Assembly: GCF_013343005.1 (NCBI RefSeq)
Contig: NZ_CP054491.1
Coordinates: forward strand, 2,772,501 to 2,836,500
Direction: 5' to 3'
From: Candidatus Reidiella endopervernicosa
Lineage (GTDB): Bacteria; Pseudomonadota; Gammaproteobacteria; GCF-013343005
DNA: 64,000 nucleotides
In this document: piece after piece, positions 28,349 through 37,570 of the stretch
Position numbering within the stretch: the first letter of the stretch is position 1
How the letters are laid out: every line of letters begins with the position of its first letter
Translations under genes and position numbers: made by a program
The notes under the pieces: model-generated
What the model saw: the letters and a program-made list of their open reading frames with translations, nothing else
Databases searched by the model: none
Told to the model about the DNA's origin: nothing

Positions 28349-29476
28349 ATGTTTAATTATCAGGACACGCTGCACAAACTGAACGATCTGCTTCCGCTAT
28401 CGGAGAAGCTTAACTTTGTGCATGGCGTACTACGTGATCGCTTCGACTATATCGATCGTATTGCGGTGACCCTCTATGACGAGAAGACCGACACCCTGAA
28501 GACTTTTATTCAGAGCAGTGATGGTGAGAACCCAATGCAGCAATATGAGGCGAAGCTCTCCGAGGTTCCGCTGTTGCAGGAGATCATCAATCAGGGGCGA
28601 CCCCGCGTGGTAAACAACCTGCTCTCGATCGGCGGTACCGGTAAACTGCACACGCAACGCCTGGTAGAAAAGGGCTACGCCTCGAGCTACACCATGCCGA
28701 TGTCGATCAACGGTAGTTTTTTCGGTTTCATCTTCTTCAACTCCTTCATGGAGGAGGTGCTTGATGAGGAGGTGCTCCACTACCTCGACCTGATCGGCCA
28801 CCTGATTTCGCTGACGGTCATTAACGACCTGACCAACATCCGCACCCTGCTCGCTGCGGTTAAAACGGCGCGAGACATGACCCACCAGCGTGACCTGGAG
28901 ACTGGCACCCACCTCGATCGCATGGCCCACTACTCACGCCTTATCGCCACCGAAATCGCCAAGGAGCGCGGACTCTCCGACGAGTTCATCGAGAATGTCT
29001 ACCTCTTCTCGCCTCTACACGATATCGGCAAGATCGGTATCCCCGACAAGATCCTGCTCAAGCCAGGCAAACTCGACGAGGAAGAGTTTGAGGTAATGAA
29101 GAGCCACGCAGTGAAGGGGCGCGAGATCATCGACACTATGCTGCAGGAGTTCGGTCTCGATGGACTCGATCATATCGACATACTGCGTAACATTGCGGCC
29201 TATCACCATGAGGCAGTAAACGGCAGCGGTTATCCCGAAGGGTTAAAGGATCAGGAGATTCCACTCGAGTCGAAAATCATTGCCGTGGCCGACATTTTCG
29301 ATGCGCTCACCAGCAGTCGTCCCTACAAAGAGGCGTGGGATAATGAAGTCGCCTTCAACACCCTCAGGGAGCTTGCCGGAAAGCAGCTCGATGCCAGCTG
29401 CGTTGAAGCACTACTGAGTAACCACGAAAAAATTAGTGAGATTCAGGATAAATTTGGTGAAGACCGTTTTGGTTAG
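28349..29476 (+). CDS. GAF-HD-GYP cyclic-di-GMP phosphodiesterase-like protein
   Basis: HD-GYP proteins degrade cyclic-di-GMP. The 375-residue product has an N-terminal GAF-like sensor (~20-165) and an HD-GYP domain (~180-365). The metal and catalytic motifs are present: GTHLDRMAHYSRLIA, SPLHDIGKIGIPDKILLKPGKL, AAYHHEAVNGSGYPEGL and IAVADIFDALTSSRPYK. There is no membrane segment, so it acts in the cytoplasm. It is followed after 18 bases by an SDR gene. It is intact, unlike the second HD-GYP-type gene of the window at 37.6 kb. Confidence 0.92.
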   Translation: MFNYQDTLHKLNDLLPLSEKLNFVHGVLRDRFDYIDRIAVTLYDEKTDTLKTFIQSSDGENPMQQYEAKLSEVPLLQEIINQGRPRVVNNLLSIGGTGKLHTQRLVEKGYASSYTMPMSINGSFFGFIFFNSFMEEVLDEEVLHYLDLIGHLISLTVINDLTNIRTLLAAVKTARDMTHQRDLETGTHLDRMAHYSRLIATEIAKERGLSDEFIENVYLFSPLHDIGKIGIPDKILLKPGKLDEEEFEVMKSHAVKGREIIDTMLQEFGLDGLDHIDILRNIAAYHHEAVNGSGYPEGLKDQEIPLESKIIAVADIFDALTSSRPYKEAWDNEVAFNTLRELAGKQLDASCVEALLSNHEKISEIQDKFGEDRFG

Positions 29477-29494
29477 CCACACCCTTAAACACCC

Positions 29495-30349
29495 ATGAAT
29501 AAAAAAACGATCTTAATCACCGGCTGCTCAAGCGGCATCGGACTCTGTTGCGCCAAGGGACTTGCTGCACACGGTTGGCACGTCTTTGCCACTGCACGTA
29601 AGGTCGAAGATGTGGAAATGCTCAAGCAACTTAATCTTGACGGTCTGGACGCGCTACAACTCGATCTTAATTCCGATCACTCCATCGCAGCGGCACTCAA
29701 TGAAATCGAACAGCGCACCGGCGGAACCCTCGATGCGCTCTTTAACAACGGTGCCTACGGACAGGCCGGTGCCGTTGAGGACCTGAGTCGAGAAGTATTG
29801 CGTGCGCAGTTCGAAACCAACCTCTTCGGCACCCATGAACTGACCCGCCGGGTAATCTCGATCATGCGCAGCCAGGGACATGGCCGCATTGTGCAGAACA
29901 GCTCCGTACTCGGACTCATCGCCCTCCCCTTTCGAGGTGCCTACAACGCCAGTAAGTTTGCACTCGAGGCACTCACCGACACCCTGCGCCTCGAGCTGCA
30001 CGACAGCAACATTGAGATCTCACTCATCGAACCAGGACCGGTCACCAGTCGCTTTCGCGCCAATGCGATGAAGATGTATCAGCAGAACATCGACCGTGAG
30101 GCGAGCCACTTTTTTGAGACCTATCAACGCATGGAGAAACGCCTCACCAAGGTAGGACCGGCTGCTCCCTTCACTCTGCCCCCCGAGGCAGTTCTAAAAA
30201 AACTGATTCACGCCCTGGAGAGCCCACGACCGAAGGCGCGCTACTACGTCACCTTCCCCACCTATCTCTTCGCGACACTGAAACGACTACTGCCTCACCG
30301 TGGACTGGACTGGGTGCTGCGTCGGGTATCGCGCGGTGAAAATCGCTGA
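29495..30349 (+). CDS. Short-chain dehydrogenase/reductase
   Basis: The 284-residue classical SDR has the NAD(P)-binding TGCSSGIGLCCAKGLAAHGWHVFATAR at the N-terminus, NNGAYGQAGAVED near 85, catalytic Ser in QNSSVLG near 137 and YNASKFALEALTDTLRLEL (Tyr-x3-Lys) near 151. A longer C-terminal helix region resembles the retinol-dehydrogenase-like or YbbO-like branch. The Arg in ATARK after the second strand suggests NADP preference. The substrate is unknown. It follows the HD-GYP gene by 18 bases. Confidence 0.88.
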   Translation: MNKKTILITGCSSGIGLCCAKGLAAHGWHVFATARKVEDVEMLKQLNLDGLDALQLDLNSDHSIAAALNEIEQRTGGTLDALFNNGAYGQAGAVEDLSREVLRAQFETNLFGTHELTRRVISIMRSQGHGRIVQNSSVLGLIALPFRGAYNASKFALEALTDTLRLELHDSNIEISLIEPGPVTSRFRANAMKMYQQNIDREASHFFETYQRMEKRLTKVGPAAPFTLPPEAVLKKLIHALESPRPKARYYVTFPTYLFATLKRLLPHRGLDWVLRRVSRGENR

Positions 30350-30396
30350 TCATCAGATCCCATCCTGTGAATCGGATTAATAAGGTAATAACACCT

Positions 30397-31467
30397 ATGC
30401 GTTCAGAACAGAGCAACAGACAGCAAGAGAATATAGAGCAACGCAAAAGATATCGTGTCGTGCTTATTCATACGCGCTGCAGACCACTCATCGACCACTA
30501 CAAAAAGAGTGCCGAAAAGTCGGACAGGGAAACCACCTCGAAAGGGGGACTCAGTCAACGGGTGCACCAGAACTTCCTGCCGAACAATCTTCTCAACAGA
30601 CTCTCGAGACGCGGTTTAATTGAGCTGAGCTTGGTCGAACTACCCTACGACAAAGTCGTTGATAGCGAGCATGCCAAACAGATCCCTTCTGCAGACATCT
30701 GGATTTTTGCACTGCAGAACTACCAATCCAGGCCGCTTATTAGCGAAAGCTTTCTAAGCACATCTCAACAGCGCGCCGAGCAGTTGAAGATCCAGACCAT
30801 CAACCTCACTAGCCATATTCGAGAGACGATCGACTCCACCACCACACCAACAGAGTTCCCCTGTATCGCAAAACTGGCCGGTAACGGAGCGGTGAAGAAC
30901 TTTCTTCACCGCTCGTACGCGATACTCAGAGACCGTGACACATATGAACAGTGGCGAGATGAGACAGGAGAGGAGCACCTGACAAACTATGCAATTGAGA
31001 AATTTCATACCCACCGCCTAAACGAAGAAATCGCCCCATTTAACTGCATTGAGCGCTGGATCCACATCTGTGCTGACTTGACTGTTGGCCTGCGTATCTC
31101 AGACAAAGAGATTATCGGCCAGTCAAACTCATTGACCAGCTACAGAAGAGACCCGCGCCTCTTCGCCGGCGAATTCCACCATCTGCTCACGCATAAAGAG
31201 CGAAGCCAGCCAACTCCTGCACGCACCAGCCTGCCGCTTACCTTTAGCTATATGGGTGACAGCGACTACTGGGAGCTGCGTTACCGGAAGTTACGTGAAC
31301 ACACCCAAAAGAGTGGACTCGAAATCGGTAGCCTGGATGTAATTGAGGATAAACACGGCGAACTGCATATCATCGACTATAACGAACACACCCTCGAATC
31401 TGCCGAGAGAGATCTCCTGTCACTGTGGACGAACACCCTCTACCGCCGACTAAATCGCGGCAATTGA
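30397..31467 (+). CDS. Unrecognised protein, ATP-grasp-like C-terminal half
   Basis: From ATG 30397 the product has about 356 residues and begins MRSEQSNRQQENIEQRKRYRVVLIHTR. It has no signal peptide or membrane segment. The central FPCIAKLAGNGAVKNFLHRSYAILRD, the strand pattern and the C-terminal LDVIEDKHGELHIIDYNEHT are reminiscent of ATP-grasp enzymes, where a Lys binds ATP and a final acidic/Asn pair (here DYNEHT) binds Mg. Sequence similarity is too weak for a firm family call. A GTG 30 bases upstream is an alternative start. The gene follows the SDR gene by 47 bases. Confidence 0.6.
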   Translation: MRSEQSNRQQENIEQRKRYRVVLIHTRCRPLIDHYKKSAEKSDRETTSKGGLSQRVHQNFLPNNLLNRLSRRGLIELSLVELPYDKVVDSEHAKQIPSADIWIFALQNYQSRPLISESFLSTSQQRAEQLKIQTINLTSHIRETIDSTTTPTEFPCIAKLAGNGAVKNFLHRSYAILRDRDTYEQWRDETGEEHLTNYAIEKFHTHRLNEEIAPFNCIERWIHICADLTVGLRISDKEIIGQSNSLTSYRRDPRLFAGEFHHLLTHKERSQPTPARTSLPLTFSYMGDSDYWELRYRKLREHTQKSGLEIGSLDVIEDKHGELHIIDYNEHTLESAERDLLSLWTNTLYRRLNRGN

Positions 31468-31599
31468 TCCTGAATGGCCCTCCCCGCAGGGGTTGCGTAG
31501 AGAGCGGAAGGCACTTCTCAGGGTGGAGCTGCCTCATGCACGCGGCCAAATCCCGCAGATAAGGCCCATTAGCAGCAGATAGTTGGCTCGATAACCCGC

Positions 31600-31947
31600 C
31601 TAAATCAGGTAGAGCCGCCATCCCCACCCGGAGAAAAGAGCATCAGAGAGCATACTGGTAGCAACGATAGCCACCCCCAGTAGCGCACCGATAGTCGCCC
31701 CCGAGAGCAGTGAATAGGACTCTGTGGCCACCACCAGATACTCAACCGCCACAGCAGCGATAAGTGCAGCGAACATACTCCCTAGCATCGCCTGGAGAGG
31801 CGCACCCAACTCCGCCTGGCTCTTACCGATTGCCCTCAACCACTGATCGCCAAACAGTAGCGGCGAGTACCAGAGCGCACCCAGAACCATTCCTGCCACG
31901 GCCGCCACCAGAACCGGGTAGACACCCATGGTCGATAACACATCCAT
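31600..31947 (-). CDS. DUF1761 membrane protein, ended early by an in-frame TAG
   Basis: The 115-residue frame has the DUF1761 N-terminus (VLVAAVAGMVLGALWYSPLLFGDQWLRAIG) and three to four membrane helices. It ends in WRLYLI at a TAG. Reading through that TAG in the same frame gives AGYRANYLLLMGLICGIW, which looks like the missing last helix of this family, and then a TGA at 31534-31536. The gene therefore seems to carry a nonsense codon 21 residues before its natural end. The function of DUF1761 is unknown. It stands alone on the minus strand. Confidence 0.75.
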   Translation of the reverse strand: MDVLSTMGVYPVLVAAVAGMVLGALWYSPLLFGDQWLRAIGKSQAELGAPLQAMLGSMFAALIAAVAVEYLVVATESYSLLSGATIGALLGVAIVATSMLSDALFSGWGWRLYLI

Positions 31948-32147
31948 ATCTTAACTCCCCAAATTTCCAGACAAAATCCAACCCCCTAGCTGCCATCATC
32001 AACGCCACACTGGAGAGCCTTCTCAATCCACAAAAAAGCGCGATTGCTATTCCCGAGAATTATACTAAGTTACTTAGGCGCTCGAACAGTCTGAACAACT
32101 CGACTACCGACTCTCAATAGCGTAGCCAAAATATGGAGGGCTTCCCC

Positions 32148-32951
32148 ATGCGCAAACTCTACCTATCTCTCACGCTTCTCCTCAGCTCAACCACACTCCT
32201 CGCCGGCGAAGCAGCCGAAACAAAAGTGACCCGCGCCGAAAGCGCGGCTCATCCAGGCGTCAGCCACCACGCAGCGGTGATGGATGTCGATGGAAAAAGT
32301 CTCAAGAACGGTTCGAATGGATGGACCTGCATGCCGGGCATCGCCCCCGGAGATAACCACCCGATGTGTAACGACACGGTATGGTCCAGGCTGATGCAGG
32401 CCGCCGCCAATGGCACCGATTTCCAGACCGACAGAATCGGCATCTCCTACATGCTGCAGGGTGATGCCCACGTCAGCAATTCAGACCCTGCGGCTACCGA
32501 TCCAAAAAATGGAGATATCTGGGTACAGGAGGGGCCGCACATTATGGTGGTGGCGCCCAAGAGTGCAATGAAGGGGATCTCCGATGATCCCTACAACGGC
32601 GGGCCCTATGTGATGTGGAAGGATACCCCTATGCACACATCCGGGGAGTCGCTATTTTTGCGAAAGTTTGTTTTGGGCATCCAAGCCCAAGCAAACAGCA
32701 AAAACTTAACGCGACCGTTTATGCCTGCGGCGCCCGACCGTCCTGCGTACGTTGCGTAATCACCTCTTCGCGGCTCTACACAACTCCCTCAGTGACTCTA
32801 CGCCGACATAAAGCCGCTGCTGCATCTTCTCCGTCGTTCGCTCGCGCTCTCAACTACGAATAGGCAGACGGCGTCGACTATCGGGACTAACCGCCCTCAC
32901 TTCGCTCTCCATGGCGGTCAGCGCATGATTCCGATTCGTGATACCGAGTAA
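32148..32951 (+). pseudogene. Secreted protein gene interrupted near its 3' end by repeat copy 1
   Basis: ATG 32148 follows GGAGGG. The product has a signal peptide (MRKLYLSLTLLLSSTTLLAG), then NGSNGWTCMPG, HPMCNDTVWSRLMQAA, ISYMLQGDAHVSNSDP and GGPYVMWKDTP, which I recall as a conserved proteobacterial secreted family of unknown function. Near 32625 one base is missing: the next frame reads YPYAHI. The ~280-bp repeat follows, and directly after it MIPIRDTE and a stop (32925-32951) resume. Joined, YAHIMIPIRDTE is the expected family ending, so the insertion lies about eight codons before the natural stop. Confidence 0.78.
32644..32923 (+). repeat. 280-bp dispersed repeat, copy 1
   Basis: It begins GGGAGTCGCTATTTTTGCG and ends CCATGGCGGTCAGCG. 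It is nearly identical to the copies at 50661, 57853 and 58994, differing mainly by one-base indels. An imperfect hairpin lies near its left end (GTTTGTTTTGGGC / GCCCAAGCAAAC) and another at its right end (CTAACCGCC / GGCGGTCAG). No terminal inverted repeat and no transposase frame are visible. It interrupts the secreted protein gene. Confidence 0.92.
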
Positions 32952-33046
32952 CAGAAAACATTACTTATTACGCCAGAGATCAATCCATGATAGCCATGAC
33001 CGTTACCCCAGACTATCCAATGGGGTAGCGGTCATAGAACCTGTAA

Positions 33047-33334
33047 TCAGTGATTGAGCGGAATATTCCGCTGACATTTAAAGATCACTTCGTAGACCTT
33101 CTCTGCAATCTCACTATCTTCAAGAGAGGTCAGTGCATCTATATAATCTTCTGGTGCACCATCAATCTGCATTTTCAAAACTGCGCTACGAAGCAGCGCC
33201 AGACGCTGTTCATCTCCAAGTAACAGGATTTTCTCTAGCCAGCCATAGACCTCGGGGTCATCGCAGGCCACACGCAGCAACGTAATGAATGCTTCCTTTT
33301 CAACAATCGATCTAGTGGAGCTATCCCTGCTCAT
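33047..33334 (-). CDS. Small helical protein of unknown function
   Basis: The 95-residue product begins MSRDSSTRSIVEKEAFITLLRVACDD. It is predicted largely helical (WLEKILLLGDEQRLALLRSAVLKM, DYIDALTSLEDSEIAEKVYEVIF), with two Cys and no signal peptide. I do not recognise it. It lies on the minus strand between repeat copy 1 and the Cys-rich secreted pair; codon use looks ordinary. Confidence 0.55.
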   Translation of the reverse strand: MSRDSSTRSIVEKEAFITLLRVACDDPEVYGWLEKILLLGDEQRLALLRSAVLKMQIDGAPEDYIDALTSLEDSEIAEKVYEVIFKCQRNIPLNH

Positions 33335-33414
33335 CTTTCACCACTCCGTAAATTGCACCTACTTTGCGTAAGCGTAGATCAATTGTAGCAAACCATACTT
33401 AACACTATGTGACC

Positions 33415-34172
33415 CTATTCACCCTTACTGGATAGCCAATCCATAAACCTGAGTGGCTCCTGCAAGTCGATAAGCTGATATCCCCTTTCGTCACGATATT
33501 CGATCTTCCTTCGATAGATCGCCTGCGAGACTTCGGCAAACTCCTTCAGACAAGCTTTTAATCGATCATAGGGCTGACAGGCTGTCCCTTGCTCCATCGC
33601 CTCTTTCACTTTTGAATTGGTATTTGAGAGCACCGTAGCCACTGCAACGCAGGTCACCATCACCTTTCCAGACCGATTAAATTGCGTCTCCAGCCGACTT
33701 GAGGTTCGACGGTACTCACCCGATTTTCCATCAGTGATACGATTGATCGACTGGAAGAGTTTATCGGTAGTTCTAAATACCCGATGATCACCAACAGAGT
33801 TGACCTCTAACTCATTTAGATCATATGAGATGTATGTATCGAGCTTACCGCGAAGACCTTCCAGATCATACTCACAATTCAACCGATACTGATCCACTGC
33901 GTTGTAGAGTCGTTTGACATTTTTCGCCACGATTCTTTTATTTTTCTTTTCACAGCGATCTTCCGTACAGAGCCAGTCCATGTCTTCAAACCTATAAAAG
34001 TCCATACCGTCCGATCTATCTTCTACGCTCAGACGAGCGATCACTGAACGGTATATGTAATTATCAATCAGCAGATCACGTTTTTCCTCACTCAACTCGA
34101 CCGCAGAGGCGGGGAGCGTAAAGGTTGCTGCAAAAGGGCAAGGATAGGAGCTGTAAGATTAAATCTGATCAT
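33415..34172 (-). CDS. Cys-rich secreted protein A (frameshift in signal peptide)
   Basis: The uninterrupted part (33415-34095) has 226 codons. Upstream, ATG 34172 gives MIRFNLTAPILALL and, after a one-base slip in a T run near 34130, FAATFTLPASAVELSEEKRDLLIDN, a complete signal peptide joined to the frame. The mature protein has paired Cys motifs DWLCTEDRC, VMVTCVAV and ACQPYDRLKACLKEFAEV, plus NELEVNSVGDHRVFR. The neighbouring gene encodes a clear paralog with the same Cys positions, suggesting disulfides in the periplasm. The function is unknown. As written, export would fail unless the slip is an error. Confidence 0.65.
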
Positions 34173-34270
34173 TTGAACCATCTGTTATTTCCTTAGTGCT
34201 AACGACACAATCTGCTTGAATAAGTTCCTTCAGGATTGAAACCAAACAACGCTTAACTTACTGCGAACGG

Positions 34271-34930
34271 CTATTCAGAATCATCAAACCGAAGCGGTTC
34301 CATTAGCCGCTTCATCTCAACCCTCTCTAGATAGCGAAGTCTTAGCTGATAGATCTATTGATAGACCTCGGAAAACCACTTCAGGCAACCGCTGAAACGC
34401 TTAGAATACCCACAAAGATGGCCTTCCTCTTCGTGCACCTTATTCAGCATTTTCAGGCTTGTTGAATAATAATCTTCAACCATAGTCTTGACGATTGCGG
34501 GGCATGATACGAGCATTTTTCGCTTGCGTTCAAATTTGTCGACGATCAGCTTGGAAGAGCATTCGTACTTCCTCGTTTCAGATTCGGCAAGCTCATTGAG
34601 ATAGATCCAAATCTCTTTGTAGATTCGAAAATGAGTGTGATCACCGATGCTATTAACCTCAAATTCCGTTAATTCAACTGCCGTGCCGATGCTCGATCCC
34701 TCATAGAGCTTTCGAATATTGCCATCAACCCTCCCTCTGTTTCTTACGTTGCACGCCTGCCCCGAACAGAACCAGTCAAGTGGCTCGAACATCTCTTGAT
34801 CATTCATCGATAAGAGAAGAGCACGGAGAAGCACATTTTCAATTAGAAGCTCACGCTTGGTCTCATTCACCTCAGCCATAACCGGGTTCATCAACTGCGC
34901 TAGAACAACGACCAGAGCCCCTTCAACCAT
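34271..34930 (-). CDS. Cys-rich secreted protein B, paralog of A, with in-frame TAG
   Basis: The N-terminus MVEGALVVVLAQLMNPVMAEVNETK is a signal peptide (ATG 34930, or an in-frame GTG at 34939). DWFCSGQACNVRNRG, FEVNSIGDHTHFR, MLVSCPAIV and LCGYSKRFSGCLKWFSEVY align with protein A, including the Cys spacing. The frame stops at TAG 34355-34357 after SEVYQ. Read through in the same frame it continues IYQLRLRYLERVEMKRLMEPLRF to a second TAG at 34271, matching A's tail (QAIYRRKIEYRD ... EPLRF). So the TAG replaces one internal codon. The function is unknown. Confidence 0.65.
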
Positions 34931-35150
34931 GGGAAACACGTCAATCGAGCCATACCATTACGCTCTTCTCTCTACGTCTACCTATCGAACCTGAATCACC
35001 AGCTACCGAGATAGTGCCAAGGCGCGAGATAGTAGCAGAGCGGCGGTTTGAGATAAGACTCAACCGTAACACCGATAACCGGACAACACCCAAGATCAAT
35101 GGGGTGTAATTCATCAGGTCGTCACATATGAATCAGTGTGGCGAATCCGA

Positions 35151-35156
35151 TATAAT
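35151..35156 (+). promoter_or_regulatory. -10 element of the thrC promoter
   Basis: A perfect TATAAT lies 38 bases before the thrC ATG at 35194. The -35 region 17 bases upstream is weak. Its place inside a longer open frame supports ATG 35194 as the true start. Confidence 0.5.
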
Positions 35157-35193
35157 CGCTGCTCAATTTTTGGCTAGAAACAGTGGCAATCAC

Positions 35194-36663
35194 ATGAATT
35201 TCATCGAAACGCGCGGCAACGACGGCAAACTCCCCCTGAAAGTGAGCTTTTCCGAGGCGATCCTTAACCCGATCTCCTCCTTCGGCGGTATCTACTCGCC
35301 CGAGTCACTGCCCGATCTGGGCGAGGCCTTTCTCGGTGAGCACCTATCCGCCGACTACAAGACGCTTGCCCGCGATGTGCTCAACGCCTTCGAGATCGAT
35401 ATCGACGCCGCCGTGATCGACGAGGCGCTGAGTCTCTACGATGCGTTTGATGATTCGACCAATCCAGTACCGGTGGTCAAGGTCAAAGATGACCTCTATG
35501 TCAGCGAGCTATACCACGGTCCGACCCGCGCATTTAAGGATATGGCGCTGCAGCCCTTCGGCATTGTGCTCTCCTCATTGGCGCAGAAGCGCAACGAGAA
35601 CTATCTGATCCTAGCCGCCACCTCCGGCGATACCGGTCCGGCGGCTCTGGAGACCTTTAAGAATCGCGCCAATGTACAGGTCGCCTGCATGTACCCCGAT
35701 GGTGGCACCTCCGATGTGCAGCGCCTGCAGATGGTGACCGAGGGTGCGAAGAACCTGAAGGTGATCGGTATTCACGGCGACTTCGATGATGCCCAGAGCG
35801 CGCTCAAACGCCTGCTTGGCTCCGACAGCTTCAAGCAGCAGCTGCAGGAGAAGAAGATCTACCTCTCCGCTGCCAACTCGGTCAACTTCGGTCGCATCAT
35901 CTTCCAGACCATCTACCACATCCACTCCTATCTGGAGCTGGTTCGTCAGGGTGCGATTGAGCTGGGTGAGAAGGTCTACCTCAACGTGCCGAGCGGCAAT
36001 TTCGGCAATGCACTGGGCGGCTACTACGCGATGCAGATGGGGCTACCGGTGGAGAAGATCCTGATCGCCTCGAACAACAACAACGTACTGACCGAGGTGA
36101 TCAACACCGGTGCCTACGACCTGCGCAAGAAGTCGGTCATCGCCACCACCTCACCGGCGATGGATATCCTCAAATCATCCAATATCGAGCGCGTGCTGTT
36201 CGACCTGCTCGGTGCCGAGCGCACCCGTGAACTGATGAAGCAGCTCGACGAGCAGAAGCACTACCAGCTCGAGGCCGATGAGCTGGCCAAGCTGCAGGCA
36301 ATCTTCACCGCCGACTTCTGTAACGACAGTGAGGGCAAGGATTACATCAAGGAGGCCTTTGCCACCGGTTATCTGATGGATCCACATACAGCGACCTGCT
36401 TTAAGGCCTACGATACCTGCCGCGACAAGCCGCTGAAGACGATCGCCTACTCGACTGCCGAGTGGACCAAGTTCTCACCGGTAATCGCCAATGCCCTCAC
36501 CGGCGAGGTCGATACACACGACCTCGATGCGCTGCAGTCGATCGCCCGCGAGGCGAAGATCGAGATCCCTGCGGTGATCAACGATCTCTTCAGCAAGGAG
36601 ATCGCCCAGAGCAGTGTGATCGACAAAGAGAGTATCGAGGCGGAGATTCACGCCTTTCTCTAA
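35194..36663 (+). CDS. thrC: Threonine synthase
   Basis: ThrC converts O-phosphohomoserine to threonine with pyridoxal phosphate. The 489-residue product starts MNFIETRGNDGKLPLKVSFSEA. The PLP Lys lies in GPTRAFKDMALQPFG near residue 112; SGDTGPAALE, SVNFGRIIFQTIYH and VPSGNFGNALGGYYA are the cofactor phosphate and substrate loops of the fold-type II, E. coli-like subgroup. It is intact. The hom and thrB genes are not adjacent, so it is probably transcribed alone from the TATAAT at 35151. Confidence 0.96.
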   Translation: MNFIETRGNDGKLPLKVSFSEAILNPISSFGGIYSPESLPDLGEAFLGEHLSADYKTLARDVLNAFEIDIDAAVIDEALSLYDAFDDSTNPVPVVKVKDDLYVSELYHGPTRAFKDMALQPFGIVLSSLAQKRNENYLILAATSGDTGPAALETFKNRANVQVACMYPDGGTSDVQRLQMVTEGAKNLKVIGIHGDFDDAQSALKRLLGSDSFKQQLQEKKIYLSAANSVNFGRIIFQTIYHIHSYLELVRQGAIELGEKVYLNVPSGNFGNALGGYYAMQMGLPVEKILIASNNNNVLTEVINTGAYDLRKKSVIATTSPAMDILKSSNIERVLFDLLGAERTRELMKQLDEQKHYQLEADELAKLQAIFTADFCNDSEGKDYIKEAFATGYLMDPHTATCFKAYDTCRDKPLKTIAYSTAEWTKFSPVIANALTGEVDTHDLDALQSIAREAKIEIPAVINDLFSKEIAQSSVIDKESIEAEIHAFL

Positions 36664-36699
36664 AGATAGCGAGCCCCTTGTTCAAGGTTGCGGTGCCAG

Positions 36700-37437
36700 C
36701 TACCGGCGCTGCAACAGCAGAAAGAGGTAGCCGTAACTCCCTTTCGACTGTTTGAAAACCTCGACCTCTTCAACCGTCTGCTCGGCAAAGAGACGAATCT
36801 CAGGATCGGCATGTGCTACAAGCCGCCGCGCTCGTGGCTCCAGCAACTCGTAATACCCCTCCCACCACGTCTCCCGTGGCATGACAAAAGATTCAACGAG
36901 TCGATAGCCGGCGGCCTCGGCCAGCGCGACATTCTCTTCAACCGATCTCATATCGGGATATTCACGCGCGAAGAATTCACGCTCCCGTTCGTTCATGGGC
37001 TGCTCCAACCATGAAAGTTCGCTCACCGCCAGATAGCCGCCCGACACGATCGCACTCGCCCAACAACGTAGCGCGTTGCCGAAACCAATACTGTAAGCCG
37101 CACCCTCCGACCAGAGCAGATCGATCTGCCTGAAGTGTTCAGGAATCGTCTCCATGCTAAAGCAGTGCGTCTCGATCTGTCCGGCAATCCCCAGCGCGCC
37201 AGCGCGTCGATTCAGATCGTCGAGGAAGGGCTGGTAGTTATCGACGGCATGAACAATCGAATCGATTTCCTGAGCCAGCACCAGTGTCTGCCGGCCGCTT
37301 CCGCACCCCGCATCAACCACCAAACCCCACTCTCTGGCAGGTAGCAGTGAGAGTGCTCGACGTGTCTCTGCATCACTGCCCGGCCCAAGCTTCTGCAGGC
37401 CGCCAAACATAAGCTCAATAGGATCATTGCCGTTCAT
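36700..37437 (-). CDS. Class I SAM-dependent methyltransferase
   Basis: The 245-residue product has motif I VVDAGCGSGRQTLVLA near residue 36, an acidic residue ending strand 2 (IVHAVDNYQPFLDDLNRRA), and DLLWSEGAAYSIGFGNAL near 105 as motif IV. The C-terminal part is Arg- and Glu-rich. It resembles small-molecule methyltransferases of the Methyltransf_11/25 type; the substrate cannot be read from sequence. It is convergent with thrC. Confidence 0.82.
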   Translation of the reverse strand: MNGNDPIELMFGGLQKLGPGSDAETRRALSLLPAREWGLVVDAGCGSGRQTLVLAQEIDSIVHAVDNYQPFLDDLNRRAGALGIAGQIETHCFSMETIPEHFRQIDLLWSEGAAYSIGFGNALRCWASAIVSGGYLAVSELSWLEQPMNEREREFFAREYPDMRSVEENVALAEAAGYRLVESFVMPRETWWEGYYELLEPRARRLVAHADPEIRLFAEQTVEEVEVFKQSKGSYGYLFLLLQRR

Positions 37438-37570
37438 CTACGCCTCGTCATTATCAGAACTCACCGCGCCATCCCTCTCTCTCTTCGCACCATTTACCCC
37501 TGTCGGATGCGGTTTTTTAGATAGACGCCATCTGCTAGGTTATAGACCTACCCTTTGAGAGTGAATAGCC

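Noticed and set aside
32615-32863. Short open frames inside the 280-bp repeat (for example [13 protein letters not shown] and [15 protein letters not shown] readings)
   Set aside because: They recur only because the repeat recurs, exist on both strands, and are altered by indels between copies without any sign of selection on one frame.
31600-34357. General TAG recoding in this genome
   Set aside because: TAG ends several intact genes normally (bepA, aspS, nadA), so wholesale recoding is unlikely; only a check for local suppression is worthwhile.
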